This document shows positions 15,179 to 21,033 of a stretch of 21,033 nucleotides of DNA, piece by piece. The notes below the pieces were generated by a model. It ran no database searches. It was not told the origin of the DNA and was given only the letters and a program-made list of their open reading frames with translations. Location of the stretch: the NCBI GenBank assembly GCA_039934635.1, contig JBDTLT010000083.1:1-21033 (forward strand), written 5' to 3'. The translations under genes were made by a program, and so were the position numbers. Position 1 is the first letter of the stretch, and each line of letters starts with the position of its first letter. The DNA comes from DATLFA01 sp039934635 (GTDB taxonomy: Bacteria > Actinomycetota > Acidimicrobiia > Acidimicrobiales > WLNW01).

Positions 15179-16081
15179 CTAAAGGTTGCTGATGATTTCG
15201 TCTTGCACGCGGCGCACCAGATCGCGAATCTGGCTGACCTCGGTCGCGCCCGACTCTTGCGCGGACATCGTCATCCGATGCGCGCCCACCTCGGTGAAGC
15301 GACGCACGACGTCGAGATCGAGGGTCGAACCCGGCTTCCAACTGCCGGGCCACACCGTGATCTCGATCGCGTCCGGATCACGGCCGTACTCACGGGCGGT
15401 GCGATGGATGGTCTCGATGCGCGTCGCGAGATCTTCGGGCGAGATCACGTACGGGTAGAAGCCGTCACCAAGGCGGCCGGCGCGCCGCGCCGCGATCTCG
15501 GTCGATCCGCCAATGATGATCGGAGGGCCACCGGCTTGCACCGGTAGCGGCAGGCTCTCGCAATTGACGAACTCGAAGAACTCGCCGTGATGCGTGCGGT
15601 AGCCCGGTTGCCACAACTCGCGCAACGCGACGATCGCGTCGTCGAGCCGGCGACCGCGTCCTTCGTACGGCACCCCGCAGGCGCGGTACTCCTCGATCTG
15701 CCATCCGCTGCCGACACCGAGGCTGACCCGCCCGTGCGACAGGTTGTCGATCGTCGCGACGCGCTTGGCCACGACCGCGGGTTGATGCAGCGTGAGTACC
15801 AACACTGCCGTGCCCAACCGCACGCGTTCGGTGCAAGCCGCGAAGAACGCCAACGTCTCCAACGGATCAGGCATCACGGTGCCCGACCCGCCCGGCATGA
15901 GACCCGATGCCGAATACGAATAGCGCGGTTCGTAGTCTTTGGCCACGACCACGTGCTCGACGGTCCAGATCGACTCCACACCCTCGGCTTCGACCATCTC
16001 CGCGAATTCGTGACACCACCGCGGGTCGGTGATCACACCCGCTTTGAACGCGGGCATGATCCCGAGCTTGATGTCCCCCAT
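15179..16081 (-). CDS. LLM-class (F420-dependent) oxidoreductase
   Basis: The protein has 300 residues. The ATG at 16081 is chosen for its GGAGGG ribosome binding site about 6 nt upstream and for the typical N-terminus MGDIKLGIMPAF. The frame extends 17 codons further, over the promoter. Luciferase-like TIM-barrel features are AEMVEAEGVESIWTVEH at ~29-45, the PLETLAFFAACTERVRLGT strand-helix, the flavin/F420 loop LSHGRVSLGVGSGWQIEEY, GRGRRLDDAIVALRELW, and GGPPIIIGGSTEIAARRAGRLGDG. This pattern matches actinobacterial F420-dependent LLM enzymes, which carry out hydride transfer to or from ketones, alcohols or activated double bonds. Its coupling to an MBL hydrolase suggests oxidation followed by ring or ester hydrolysis. 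Cofactor choice (F420 versus FMN) is inferred from family resemblance, not proven. Confidence 0.9.
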   Translation of the reverse strand: MGDIKLGIMPAFKAGVITDPRWCHEFAEMVEAEGVESIWTVEHVVVAKDYEPRYSYSASGLMPGGSGTVMPDPLETLAFFAACTERVRLGTAVLVLTLHQPAVVAKRVATIDNLSHGRVSLGVGSGWQIEEYRACGVPYEGRGRRLDDAIVALRELWQPGYRTHHGEFFEFVNCESLPLPVQAGGPPIIIGGSTEIAARRAGRLGDGFYPYVISPEDLATRIETIHRTAREYGRDPDAIEITVWPGSWKPGSTLDLDVVRRFTEVGAHRMTMSAQESGATEVSQIRDLVRRVQDEIISNL

Positions 16082-16110
16082 CGCAAACCCTCCGACCAAG
16101 ATTCGGCCGC

Positions 16111-16140
16111 ACCCTAGCTGCGATAGCGTCATCCGGTCAG
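16111..16140 (-). promoter_or_regulatory. Candidate sigma-A-type promoter of the LLM-MBL operon
   Basis: On the minus strand, CTGACC (16140-16135) and TAGGGT (16116-16111) are separated by 18 nt, close to the actinobacterial -35/-10 pattern. The predicted start would leave a ~25-nt leader that includes the GGAGGG site. The 80-bp region 16082-16161 also drives the divergent amidohydrolase gene, possibly from TAGCGT at 16124-16129. Confidence 0.4.
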
Positions 16141-16161
16141 GACGACTGGGGAGGCCACGAC

Positions 16162-17250
16162 ATGGTTGCAGGCGGAATCGTCGATCATCTGGTCATCGAC
16201 GTCGACGGCCACACGTTCGAGCCCGACGAACTGTGGGAGCGCTACCTTCCCACTCGCTTCCACGATCGCCGACCGCGCCTCATCCGCGACGAACGCGGAA
16301 CCACGCGCTATTCGCTCGAAGGCCGCGTCATCCCTCCCGGTACCGGCCGTGGCGCGTGGGTCCCCGAAGGCATGCGAGAGTCTGCGGTGCACCGTGAGGG
16401 CGCGGTCGATCCCAAGCTGCGCCTAGAGGACATGGACATCGAAGGCATCGACGTCGCCGTGCTGTACGGCGTGGTCAGCCTCGGCTTTTACGCGATGGAG
16501 GACCGCGAGTTGTGCATCGCGTGCTGCCGCGCCTACAACGATTGGCTCGCCGACTACTGCTCGGCCGATTCGAGCCGGTTGAAGGGCACGCCCGCGCTAC
16601 CCCTCAAGTGGATGGATGACGCGTGCGCTGAGGCCGAACGCGTCGTGCGCGACTTCGGCTTCGCGTCGATCACGGTGCCATGCGCGCTCGGCGAGCGCAA
16701 CGCCGACGACCCCGAGAACTTCCCGCTCTACGAGCTCGCCGAATCGTTGAACGTCCCGGTTGGCTTTCATGCGGGCGGAGGGCGATTCGCTTACAAGAAC
16801 TTCGTCGACTCGTACGCACAACTGCACGCGTTGGAGTTCCCGTTCAACTTGATGTTCGCTTGCACGACCATCCTGGGCGGCGGCGTGCTCGAGCGATTCA
16901 AGAAGCTGCGCGTCTCACTGCTCGAGGCCGGCATCGGCTGGCTGCCGTACTACCTCGAGCGCCTCGACGAGCACTGGGAGCATCGCCCGCAAGAGTTCCC
17001 CAACATCGACAAGGCTCCGAGCGCGTACTTCGCCGAAGGGCGCATGTTCGTGTCGACCGAAGGCGAAGACGGCCTCGCCCATGCCATCGATCGCTGTGGC
17101 CTCGACTGGATCGTGTGGGCCAGCGACTATCCCCACTGGGACTGCCACTACCCGCACGGTGTCACCGGCGTGGCCGAGCGAACCGACATCACCACCGAAC
17201 AACGCACGCGCATCTTCTCCACGAACGCACAACGCCTCTTCGGCTGGTAA
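16162..17250 (+). CDS. Amidohydrolase family (ACMSD-like TIM barrel) protein
   Basis: The protein has 362 residues. The ATG at 16162 has GGGGAGG 7 nt upstream. It is a relative of the proteins at 7419-8672 and 17258-18415. The first metal motif is DVDGHTFEP (D-x-H in place of HxH). The barrel His is in VGFHAGGG and the terminal Asp in WASDYPHWDCHYPHG. Subgroup markers are RLEDMDIEGIDVAVLYGVVSLG, CRAYNDWLADYC and LLEAGIGWLPYYLERLDEHW. Such proteins use a single divalent metal for decarboxylation or hydrolysis of cyclic or aromatic acids. It stands alone on the plus strand, divergent from the LLM/MBL operon, and its end lies 7 bp from the end of the convergent third amidohydrolase. The substrate is unknown. 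Confidence 0.9.
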   Translation: MVAGGIVDHLVIDVDGHTFEPDELWERYLPTRFHDRRPRLIRDERGTTRYSLEGRVIPPGTGRGAWVPEGMRESAVHREGAVDPKLRLEDMDIEGIDVAVLYGVVSLGFYAMEDRELCIACCRAYNDWLADYCSADSSRLKGTPALPLKWMDDACAEAERVVRDFGFASITVPCALGERNADDPENFPLYELAESLNVPVGFHAGGGRFAYKNFVDSYAQLHALEFPFNLMFACTTILGGGVLERFKKLRVSLLEAGIGWLPYYLERLDEHWEHRPQEFPNIDKAPSAYFAEGRMFVSTEGEDGLAHAIDRCGLDWIVWASDYPHWDCHYPHGVTGVAERTDITTEQRTRIFSTNAQRLFGW

Positions 17251-17257
17251 CCGCCAC

Positions 17258-18415
17258 TCAATCCAGCGTGAAGCCGTAGAGCTTGGCCGCGTTCTCGGCG
17301 CAGATGATGCGACGTGTCGCCGGCGATACGTGCGCGAATTGCTTTTCGATGACCGAGTGCGAGTCGGGCCACACGCCGTCGCCATGCGGGAAGTCGTTGC
17401 CCCACATCAGGTTGTCGACACCGATGCGATCGGCGAGCAGCAGGCCCGCTTCGTCGTTCTGGAACGTGGCGTACATCTGCCGGCGCCAATAGCCCGACGG
17501 CGGCATCGTGAGCTCGAGGTGAGTGAACCGTTCGTGCCATTCGTCGTCCATGCGATCGAGCACGTAGGGCAACCAGCCGATGCCCGACTCCCCCAGCACG
17601 ACGCGCATCCGCGGGTATGCGTGGAGCACGCCACCGAAGATCAACTCGGCCAGTCGCTCGATCATGCGCAGCTGGAACACCGTCAGCCACGTACCGACGA
17701 ACGCCTGCGTCTCGCGCGGCGTCGTCGCCCATCGCGTGTCGATCACCGGGCCGATGGTGTGCAGATGGATGATGGCGCCACATTCGTCGGCTGCTTGCCA
17801 CACCGCATTGAATTCGCTGCGCCACAGCGGCATGAGGTCGTACGTCATCGCCAACTCGACCGCATGCTGGCCGCGCTTGGCGAGGCGACGGATCTCGTCG
17901 GCCGCCGCCGCGGGATCGCCCGACGGCAAGCACGCAACACCGACGAGCCGATCGGGCGCGAACGCACAGAAGTCGGCCATCCAGTCGTTGTACGCCCGCA
18001 TCACTTCGACCTGCACGGTGGTGTCGTCGATGCGGTTGGCCGCGCCGAGCACGCCGTAGATCACTTCGCCGAGTAGACCATCACGATCGAGCGCCGCGAC
18101 CCGCAGTCGCGGATCGGACGGGTGCATCACACCCGCGGCCACATCGTCCCAGAAACCGGTTTCGTTCATACGATCGAAGCGCGCCGACTGGCCGCGTGTA
18201 TACGGCACGCCGGTGTGGCCGGTACCACCGACCCGCGCCAACTCGGCCCCTTCGCCCCACACCCAATGCTCGCCGTCGGCCAGCGTCTCGACCCGCGGTA
18301 CGCGACCGCGCACCGACGCCGGCGCATGTTCGGTGAACAGGTCGTGCGGCAACAACGGAAGATCGATGTGGCCATCGGCAGAGATCACAGGATGTCCGAG
18401 ATCTGGGTTCGTCAC
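17258..18415 (-). CDS. Amidohydrolase family (ACMSD-like TIM barrel) protein
   Basis: The protein has 385 residues from the GTG at 18415, chosen because TTAGGAG (minus strand, 18421-18427) then sits 5 nt upstream. The in-frame GTG two codons earlier (18421) overlaps that site. The metal motif is ISADGHIDLP (D-x-H). IIHLHTIGP supplies the barrel His and WGNDFPHGDGVWP the C-terminal Asp. Subgroup markers are LDRDGLLGEVIYGVLG, MRAYNDWMADFCAFAPDRLVG and VLGESGIGWLPYVLDRMDDEW. It is about 8 nt downstream of the SnoaL-like gene and co-transcribed with it. Pairing of an amidohydrolase with an NTF2-fold protein recurs in actinobacterial catabolic clusters, but no substrate can be read from the sequence. 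Confidence 0.9.
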   Translation of the reverse strand: MTNPDLGHPVISADGHIDLPLLPHDLFTEHAPASVRGRVPRVETLADGEHWVWGEGAELARVGGTGHTGVPYTRGQSARFDRMNETGFWDDVAAGVMHPSDPRLRVAALDRDGLLGEVIYGVLGAANRIDDTTVQVEVMRAYNDWMADFCAFAPDRLVGVACLPSGDPAAAADEIRRLAKRGQHAVELAMTYDLMPLWRSEFNAVWQAADECGAIIHLHTIGPVIDTRWATTPRETQAFVGTWLTVFQLRMIERLAELIFGGVLHAYPRMRVVLGESGIGWLPYVLDRMDDEWHERFTHLELTMPPSGYWRRQMYATFQNDEAGLLLADRIGVDNLMWGNDFPHGDGVWPDSHSVIEKQFAHVSPATRRIICAENAAKLYGFTLD

Positions 18416-18423
18416 AGTCACTC

Positions 18424-18816
18424 CTAACGCGCCAGTTGGATGTCGTCGAAGATGCGGTTCGTGTAGTCCTTGTCGAGGTACTCCCAGATCTTCGCGATCT
18501 TGTCGCCGTCGAACTCGTAGACCAGTGCGTAGTAGTTCTCGTAGTCGCGACCGGTCTTCGTCTTGCCCCGCATGATGTTGCGCACCACGACCCGCTCGTC
18601 ATCAGCGGTGACCGACTGCACCTCTTTGCGCAGCGTGTCGACCTGGTACAGCTGATCGGCGTAGCTCATCACCCGTTCGATGCCTGCCCGGCCCTGGTAC
18701 TCGCTGGCGAACACCCGCCAGATGGGCTCGTCGACGGTGCACTTGAACGCCCGGTCGAATTCGCGCGCGTCGATCGCTTCGCGAAACTCCTCGACGATCT
18801 CTCGTTTCGATCTCAT
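18424..18816 (-). CDS. SnoaL-like (NTF2 fold) domain protein
   Basis: The protein has 130 residues, a usual size for a single NTF2-like domain. The ATG at 18816 is preceded by AAGGGGG at very short spacing (3 nt). The longer frame upstream is antisense to the 360-aa protein gene and is rejected. The pattern is an N-terminal helix pair (KREIVEEFREAIDAREFDRA), a WRVFASEYQGRAGIERVMSYADQL segment, then strands with VVVRNIMRGKTKTGRDYENYYALVYEFDGDKIAKIWEYLD, the hallmark of SnoaL-type proteins (GR-x-Y-x-x-x-Y, then D-G-K-I-x-x-x-x-E-Y-x-D). Possible roles are isomerase, cyclase, dehydratase or a non-enzymatic binding partner. It is the first gene of the operon with the third amidohydrolase and is divergent, by 60 bp, from the selenoprotein operon. 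Confidence 0.87.
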   Translation of the reverse strand: MRSKREIVEEFREAIDAREFDRAFKCTVDEPIWRVFASEYQGRAGIERVMSYADQLYQVDTLRKEVQSVTADDERVVVRNIMRGKTKTGRDYENYYALVYEFDGDKIAKIWEYLDKDYTNRIFDDIQLAR

Positions 18817-18876
18817 GATCCCCCTTGCGGCGCCCCAGCCCTTCTCATCATTGCCGATCGTGCAAAGATCGTCCCG

Positions 18877-19959
18877 ATGACCGACATCTTTCTCCCGACT
18901 CTGGGCGACCTGGCCGATTGGCCCGAGCTCTCCTACTCGCTGGGGCTCACCGACGGGCTTCCCGTGCATCCGCCGTTGCGAGCGACCGTCGATGCGCTCG
19001 TCGAGGGGACGGGTCGTGCACCTACCGACGTCGTGGGTTTGATCCCACCGCGCGACGCGACCGCAACGATCGAAGTGATCGCGGCCAACGCCGCTATGGC
19101 CGGCGCCCGACCCGAGTACATGCCCGTCATCGTCGCCGCGCTCGAATGCATGCTCTCTGCGCGCTTCAACTTGCGCGGTGTGCAGGTGACGACGCACGGC
19201 TCTTGGCCACTGGTGATCGTTTCGGGCGACGCGGTGACGCAGCTGTCGATGGCCCACGCCGAATCGGTGTTCAGCGGCGGTGGCTCGCGAGCCAACGCCA
19301 CCATCGGCCGCGCGATCCGCCTCGTGTTGTGGAACGTCGGCGGCTCGATCCCCGGCGAGCCCGTCAAGGAAGTCTTCGGTCAACCGGGTCGGTATTCGTT
19401 CTGCATCGGTGAATCACCCCACTCGCCGTGGGAGCCGTTACACCGTGCCCGCGGTGTCGATGCACCGAGCGGTGTCACGGTGGTCGCGGTCGAAGCGCCG
19501 CACAGCGTGGCGATGTGGGGCGCCAACGACGCGCCGCACGACCGGCTCGAATGGTGCGCCGACGTCATGCGAACCAAAGGCAGCAACAACACGCACACCA
19601 TGGGCGACATCGTGGTGTGCGTCAACCCGAGCGAGGCGCGCGGGCTCGCGGCAAATGGTCTGTCGCGCAAGGACGTGCAGCAGGGACTGTTCGACTTCGC
19701 CCGCCGGCGCATCGACGACTTGCGGCCGACCGGCCCGATGCGCCCGAACAACGAACCGCAGCACCACTACACATGGTGGCCCGAGTGGATCGATCAGACG
19801 CGCGATGACACGTTGGTGCCGTGCGTCGAACGGCCCGACGACATCGTCGTGGTCGTGTGCGGCGCCGACAGCATCCCCTGGTGGGCGGTGTGTCCCGGAT
19901 GGGGCCATCTCGGTGGGTTCGCCGAGACGAGGGCAGTCGAGATCAAGGAGCCAAAGTGA
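18877..19959 (+). CDS. Uncharacterised 360-aa protein, first gene of the UGSC selenoprotein operon
   Basis: The protein has 360 residues from the ATG at 18877. The frame extends back to 18436, but that part is antisense to the SnoaL-like gene. I cannot assign a domain. Conspicuous stretches are the N-terminal LTDGLPVHPPLRATVDALVEG, the segment AANAAMAGARPEYMPVIVAALECM, then RANATIGRAIRLVLWNVGG, PGRYSFCIGESPHSPWEPLH, and a Trp/Gly/Cys-rich C-terminus with CGADSIPWWAVCPGWGHLGGF. There is no signal peptide or transmembrane segment. The sequence has the texture of a conserved enzyme, with several His, Cys and Trp residues in short motifs. I recall similar proteins next to UGSC-type proteins, which would make it a partner subunit, but I cannot verify this here. 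Its stop overlaps the GTG start of the selenoprotein (GTGA). Confidence 0.85.
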   Translation: MTDIFLPTLGDLADWPELSYSLGLTDGLPVHPPLRATVDALVEGTGRAPTDVVGLIPPRDATATIEVIAANAAMAGARPEYMPVIVAALECMLSARFNLRGVQVTTHGSWPLVIVSGDAVTQLSMAHAESVFSGGGSRANATIGRAIRLVLWNVGGSIPGEPVKEVFGQPGRYSFCIGESPHSPWEPLHRARGVDAPSGVTVVAVEAPHSVAMWGANDAPHDRLEWCADVMRTKGSNNTHTMGDIVVCVNPSEARGLAANGLSRKDVQQGLFDFARRRIDDLRPTGPMRPNNEPQHHYTWWPEWIDQTRDDTLVPCVERPDDIVVVVCGADSIPWWAVCPGWGHLGGFAETRAVEIKEPK

Positions 19960-20501
19960 CCTATCAACTCGTCGATCCGCGAGGTGTCGTACACGCGACT
20001 GCAGTCGCGCGGGCAACGCGCCCCGGCAAGATCCCACGCAATCCACGTATCGGGTTTCTCATCAACGAGATCAACCGCCAAGCCGGCCCCGACTTCTACG
20101 CCTACTCATTGGTGATCGAAGACGAGATGCGCAAACGCATCCCCGACCTCGAAGTGTTCCGAGACTGCAAGCCGGTGCTGTCTCGTCCTGCCGACGATGC
20201 GATGCTGTTGAAGTTTCGCGACTGCCGAGGCGTTGTGAGCGGCCTCGCCAAATGAGGCAGTTGCACGTCGGGCAGTGTGCTCGACTCCGCCAACGTGGAA
20301 CGCATGGGCATTCCGTCGGTCACCGTCGTCACCGAGCCGTTCATCAACGCCGCCAAGGCGGTGGCCCGAAGTCAGGGTGTCGACCTGCCGCTCGTCATCA
20401 TTCCCCACGACTACCTCACCGAGGATGAAGATTCGATACGCGCCCGCATCGCACCGGTCGTCGACGAGATGATCGCGGCGCTCTTCGGCACCGACGCGTG
20501 A
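19956..20501 (+). CDS. UGSC-family selenoprotein with in-frame TGA read as selenocysteine (Sec100)
   Basis: One continuous reading frame of 182 codons, interrupted only by TGA at 20253-20255. Start is GTG at 19956, with AAGGAG 5 nt upstream and a GTGA overlap with the preceding stop. The sequence before the TGA (FRDCRGVVSGLAK) and after it (GSCTSGSVLDSANVERMGIPSVTVVTEPF) join into the family motif GxA-x-U-G-S-C-T-S, where Cys-containing relatives have CGSC. Sec100 and Cys103 form a U-x-x-C redox pair. The C-terminal part (INAAKAVARSQGVDLPLVIIPHDYLTE) continues the same alpha/beta fold. A SECIS-like hairpin lies at 20267-20285. The family function is not established, and a thiol/selenol redox role is inferred from the motif. 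Conventional gene calling would split this gene into a 99-aa fragment and a 74-aa fragment. Function requires selA, selB, selC and selD elsewhere in the genome. Confidence 0.88.
20253..20255 (+). other. UGA codon recoded as selenocysteine (Sec100)
   Basis: This TGA replaces the first Cys of a C-G-S-C motif in an otherwise open frame from 19956 to 20501. No frame change is needed to continue, and the homology-like sequence carries on directly after it. Confidence 0.85.
20267..20285 (+). promoter_or_regulatory. Candidate bacterial SECIS hairpin
   Basis: GUCGGGCA (20267-20274) pairs with UGCUCGAC (20278-20285) over 8 bp, including one G-U pair, closing a GUG loop (20275-20277). The loop begins 19 nt after the UGA, and its first base is G. 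Bacterial SECIS models ask for a small apical loop with a G in its first two positions about 16-37 nt downstream of the UGA, so the match is good. An outer GGCAGU/ACU-CC-GCC pairing (20256-20261 with 20284-20291) may extend the structure. The hairpin is inside the coding sequence, as expected in bacteria. Confidence 0.75.
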
Positions 20502-20920
20502 ACGCCGGCGACTACATCGAACTGCTCGGGTTGCAACCGCATCCCGAAGGCGGCTACTTCCGCGAGACATGGCGAGCGCCGGCGCCCACCGGTGATCGCG
20601 CCAGCGGCACTGCCATCTACTACCTGCTGCAGCCGGGCCGAGGCTCACATTGGCATCGCGTCGATGCCACCGAGATCTGGCACTACTACGCGGGAGCGCC
20701 GCTCGAACTCGGCTTGTCGAACGACGGGGTGCACCAGCAGATCGCTATTCTCGGTCCTGATCTCGCGAGTGGCGCCCGGCCACAGATCGTCATCGACCCA
20801 CACGTCTGGCAGTCCGCACGAACGCTCGGCGACTTCACCCTCGTCGGGTGCACCGTCTCCCCCGGCTTCGAGTTCAGCGGCTTCGTGCTCGCCGAGCCGG
20901 ACTGGAATCCGGGCCGTTGA
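20498..20920 (+). CDS. Cupin_5 (DUF985-like) family protein
   Basis: The protein has 140 residues. The GTG start at 20498 overlaps the selenoprotein stop (GTGA), so it is translationally coupled. The family signature is nearly complete: ELLGLQPHPEGGYFRETWRAP at ~9-29, the AIYYLLQPGRGSHWHRVDATEIWHYYAGAPLEL segment with the cupin metal-type His/Glu residues, LGPDLASGARPQIVIDPHVWQSART, and the closing TLVGCTVSPGFEFSGFVLAE. The fold is a single small beta-barrel, and the biochemical function of the family is poorly defined (sugar or nucleotide-like ligands have been suggested). As third gene of the operon it could act on the same substrate as the selenoprotein, or it may only be co-expressed. The length is normal, and no signal peptide is visible. 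Confidence 0.92.
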   Translation: MNAGDYIELLGLQPHPEGGYFRETWRAPAPTGDRASGTAIYYLLQPGRGSHWHRVDATEIWHYYAGAPLELGLSNDGVHQQIAILGPDLASGARPQIVIDPHVWQSARTLGDFTLVGCTVSPGFEFSGFVLAEPDWNPGR

Positions 20921-20955
20921 ACGCGCTCGCCACCGCGACCTGATCACCTCTGCCT

Positions 20956-21006
20956 CGTTCTCGCTGTCGAACGTCGTACATATCGCGACGTTCGACAGCG
21001 AGAACG
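20956..21006 (+). repeat. 21-bp perfect inverted repeat with 9-nt spacer (terminator or operator)
   Basis: The left arm 20956-20976 and the right arm 20986-21006 are exact reverse complements, each beginning or ending with the GTTCTCGCTG/CAGCGAGAAC sequence. The spacer is TACATATCG. The repeat begins 36 bp after the cupin_5 stop and ends at a possible ribosome binding site for a new gene. No T-tract follows, so it is either an actinobacterial-style terminator of the selenoprotein operon or an operator/recombination site for the next gene. Confidence 0.9.
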
Positions 21007-21017
21007 GGAGGATCGAA

Positions 21018-21033
21018 GTGTTCCTACGAGGGC
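21018..21033 (+). CDS. Possible start of a new gene, cut off by the window edge
   Basis: A GTG at 21018 is preceded by GGGAGG (21006-21011) at 6-nt spacing, and five codons follow before the window ends (MFLRG). This is far too short to identify. The call rests only on the ribosome binding site and the position after the inverted repeat. Confidence 0.25.

Noticed and set aside
20262..20281. Alternative hairpin GCAC/GUGC with a 10-nt loop after the UGA
   Set aside because: Only 4 bp, and its loop lies about 11 nt from the UGA, too close for a usual bacterial SECIS. The 8-bp GUCGGGCA/UGCUCGAC hairpin is more stable and better placed.
20277..20501. A separate 74-aa gene starting at GTG 20277 after the TGA
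   Set aside because: It is in frame with the upstream coding sequence, has no ribosome binding site, begins inside the SECIS-like hairpin, and would lack the first half of the conserved UGSC fold. Readthrough explains it better.
20956..21006. LexA (SOS) box
   Set aside because: The half sites TCGAAC and GTTCGA are present, but the gap is 17 nt instead of the 4 nt of actinobacterial SOS boxes.

Overview
The window is GC-rich, densely coded DNA from a member of the Actinomycetota. The evidence is an F420-type luciferase-like oxidoreductase, a relic of the mycothiol-dependent maleylpyruvate isomerase family, a MazEF-type toxin-antitoxin pair of mycobacterial style, and a secreted protein with 'LDTR' repeats that I associate with Acidimicrobiia. 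An Acidimicrobiia/Ilumatobacter-like source is my best guess, but this is inference. No tRNA, rRNA, CRISPR array or insertion sequence is visible.

Layout. 1-1615: the 3' part of a nucleoside hydrolase gene, coupled to a WD40/PD40 beta-propeller protein. 1641-4595 (minus): a large secreted protein with a beta-propeller, two IPT/TIG-like domains and three LDTR repeats. 4697-6502: a zinc alcohol dehydrogenase convergent with an RsuA-type pseudouridine synthase. 6613-10336: a plus-strand operon of class II aldolase, amidohydrolase and acyl-CoA synthetase. 10337-12439 (minus): a translationally coupled trio of bicupin, SnoaL-like protein and an unrecognised 161-aa protein. 12516-13136: a histidine phosphatase. 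13215-14231 (minus): a broken maleylpyruvate-isomerase-family gene next to a MazE/MazF-like pair. 14315-16081 (minus): an LLM oxidoreductase followed by an MBL-fold hydrolase. 16162-17250: a second amidohydrolase. 17258-18816 (minus): a SnoaL-like protein followed by a third amidohydrolase. 18877-20920: a three-gene plus-strand operon. 20956-21006: a 21-bp perfect inverted repeat, just before a possible new gene at the window edge.

The most notable item is the operon at 18877-20920. Its middle gene looks like two short open frames, but the first ends in a TGA that falls exactly where a conserved U-G-S-C redox motif is expected. The frame continues without shift to 20501. An 8-bp hairpin with a GUG apical loop starts 11 nt after the TGA (loop 19 nt after it), which fits a bacterial SECIS element. 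I therefore annotate one 181-residue selenoprotein of the UGSC type, with Sec100 and Cys103. It is translationally coupled to an upstream 360-aa protein of unknown function and a downstream cupin_5 (DUF985-like) protein.

Much of the rest (three ACMSD-like amidohydrolases with a D-x-H metal motif, a CoA ligase, an aldolase, SnoaL-like proteins, cupins, the LLM enzyme and the MBL hydrolase) looks like peripheral catabolism of cyclic or aromatic compounds. The substrates cannot be read from the sequence.
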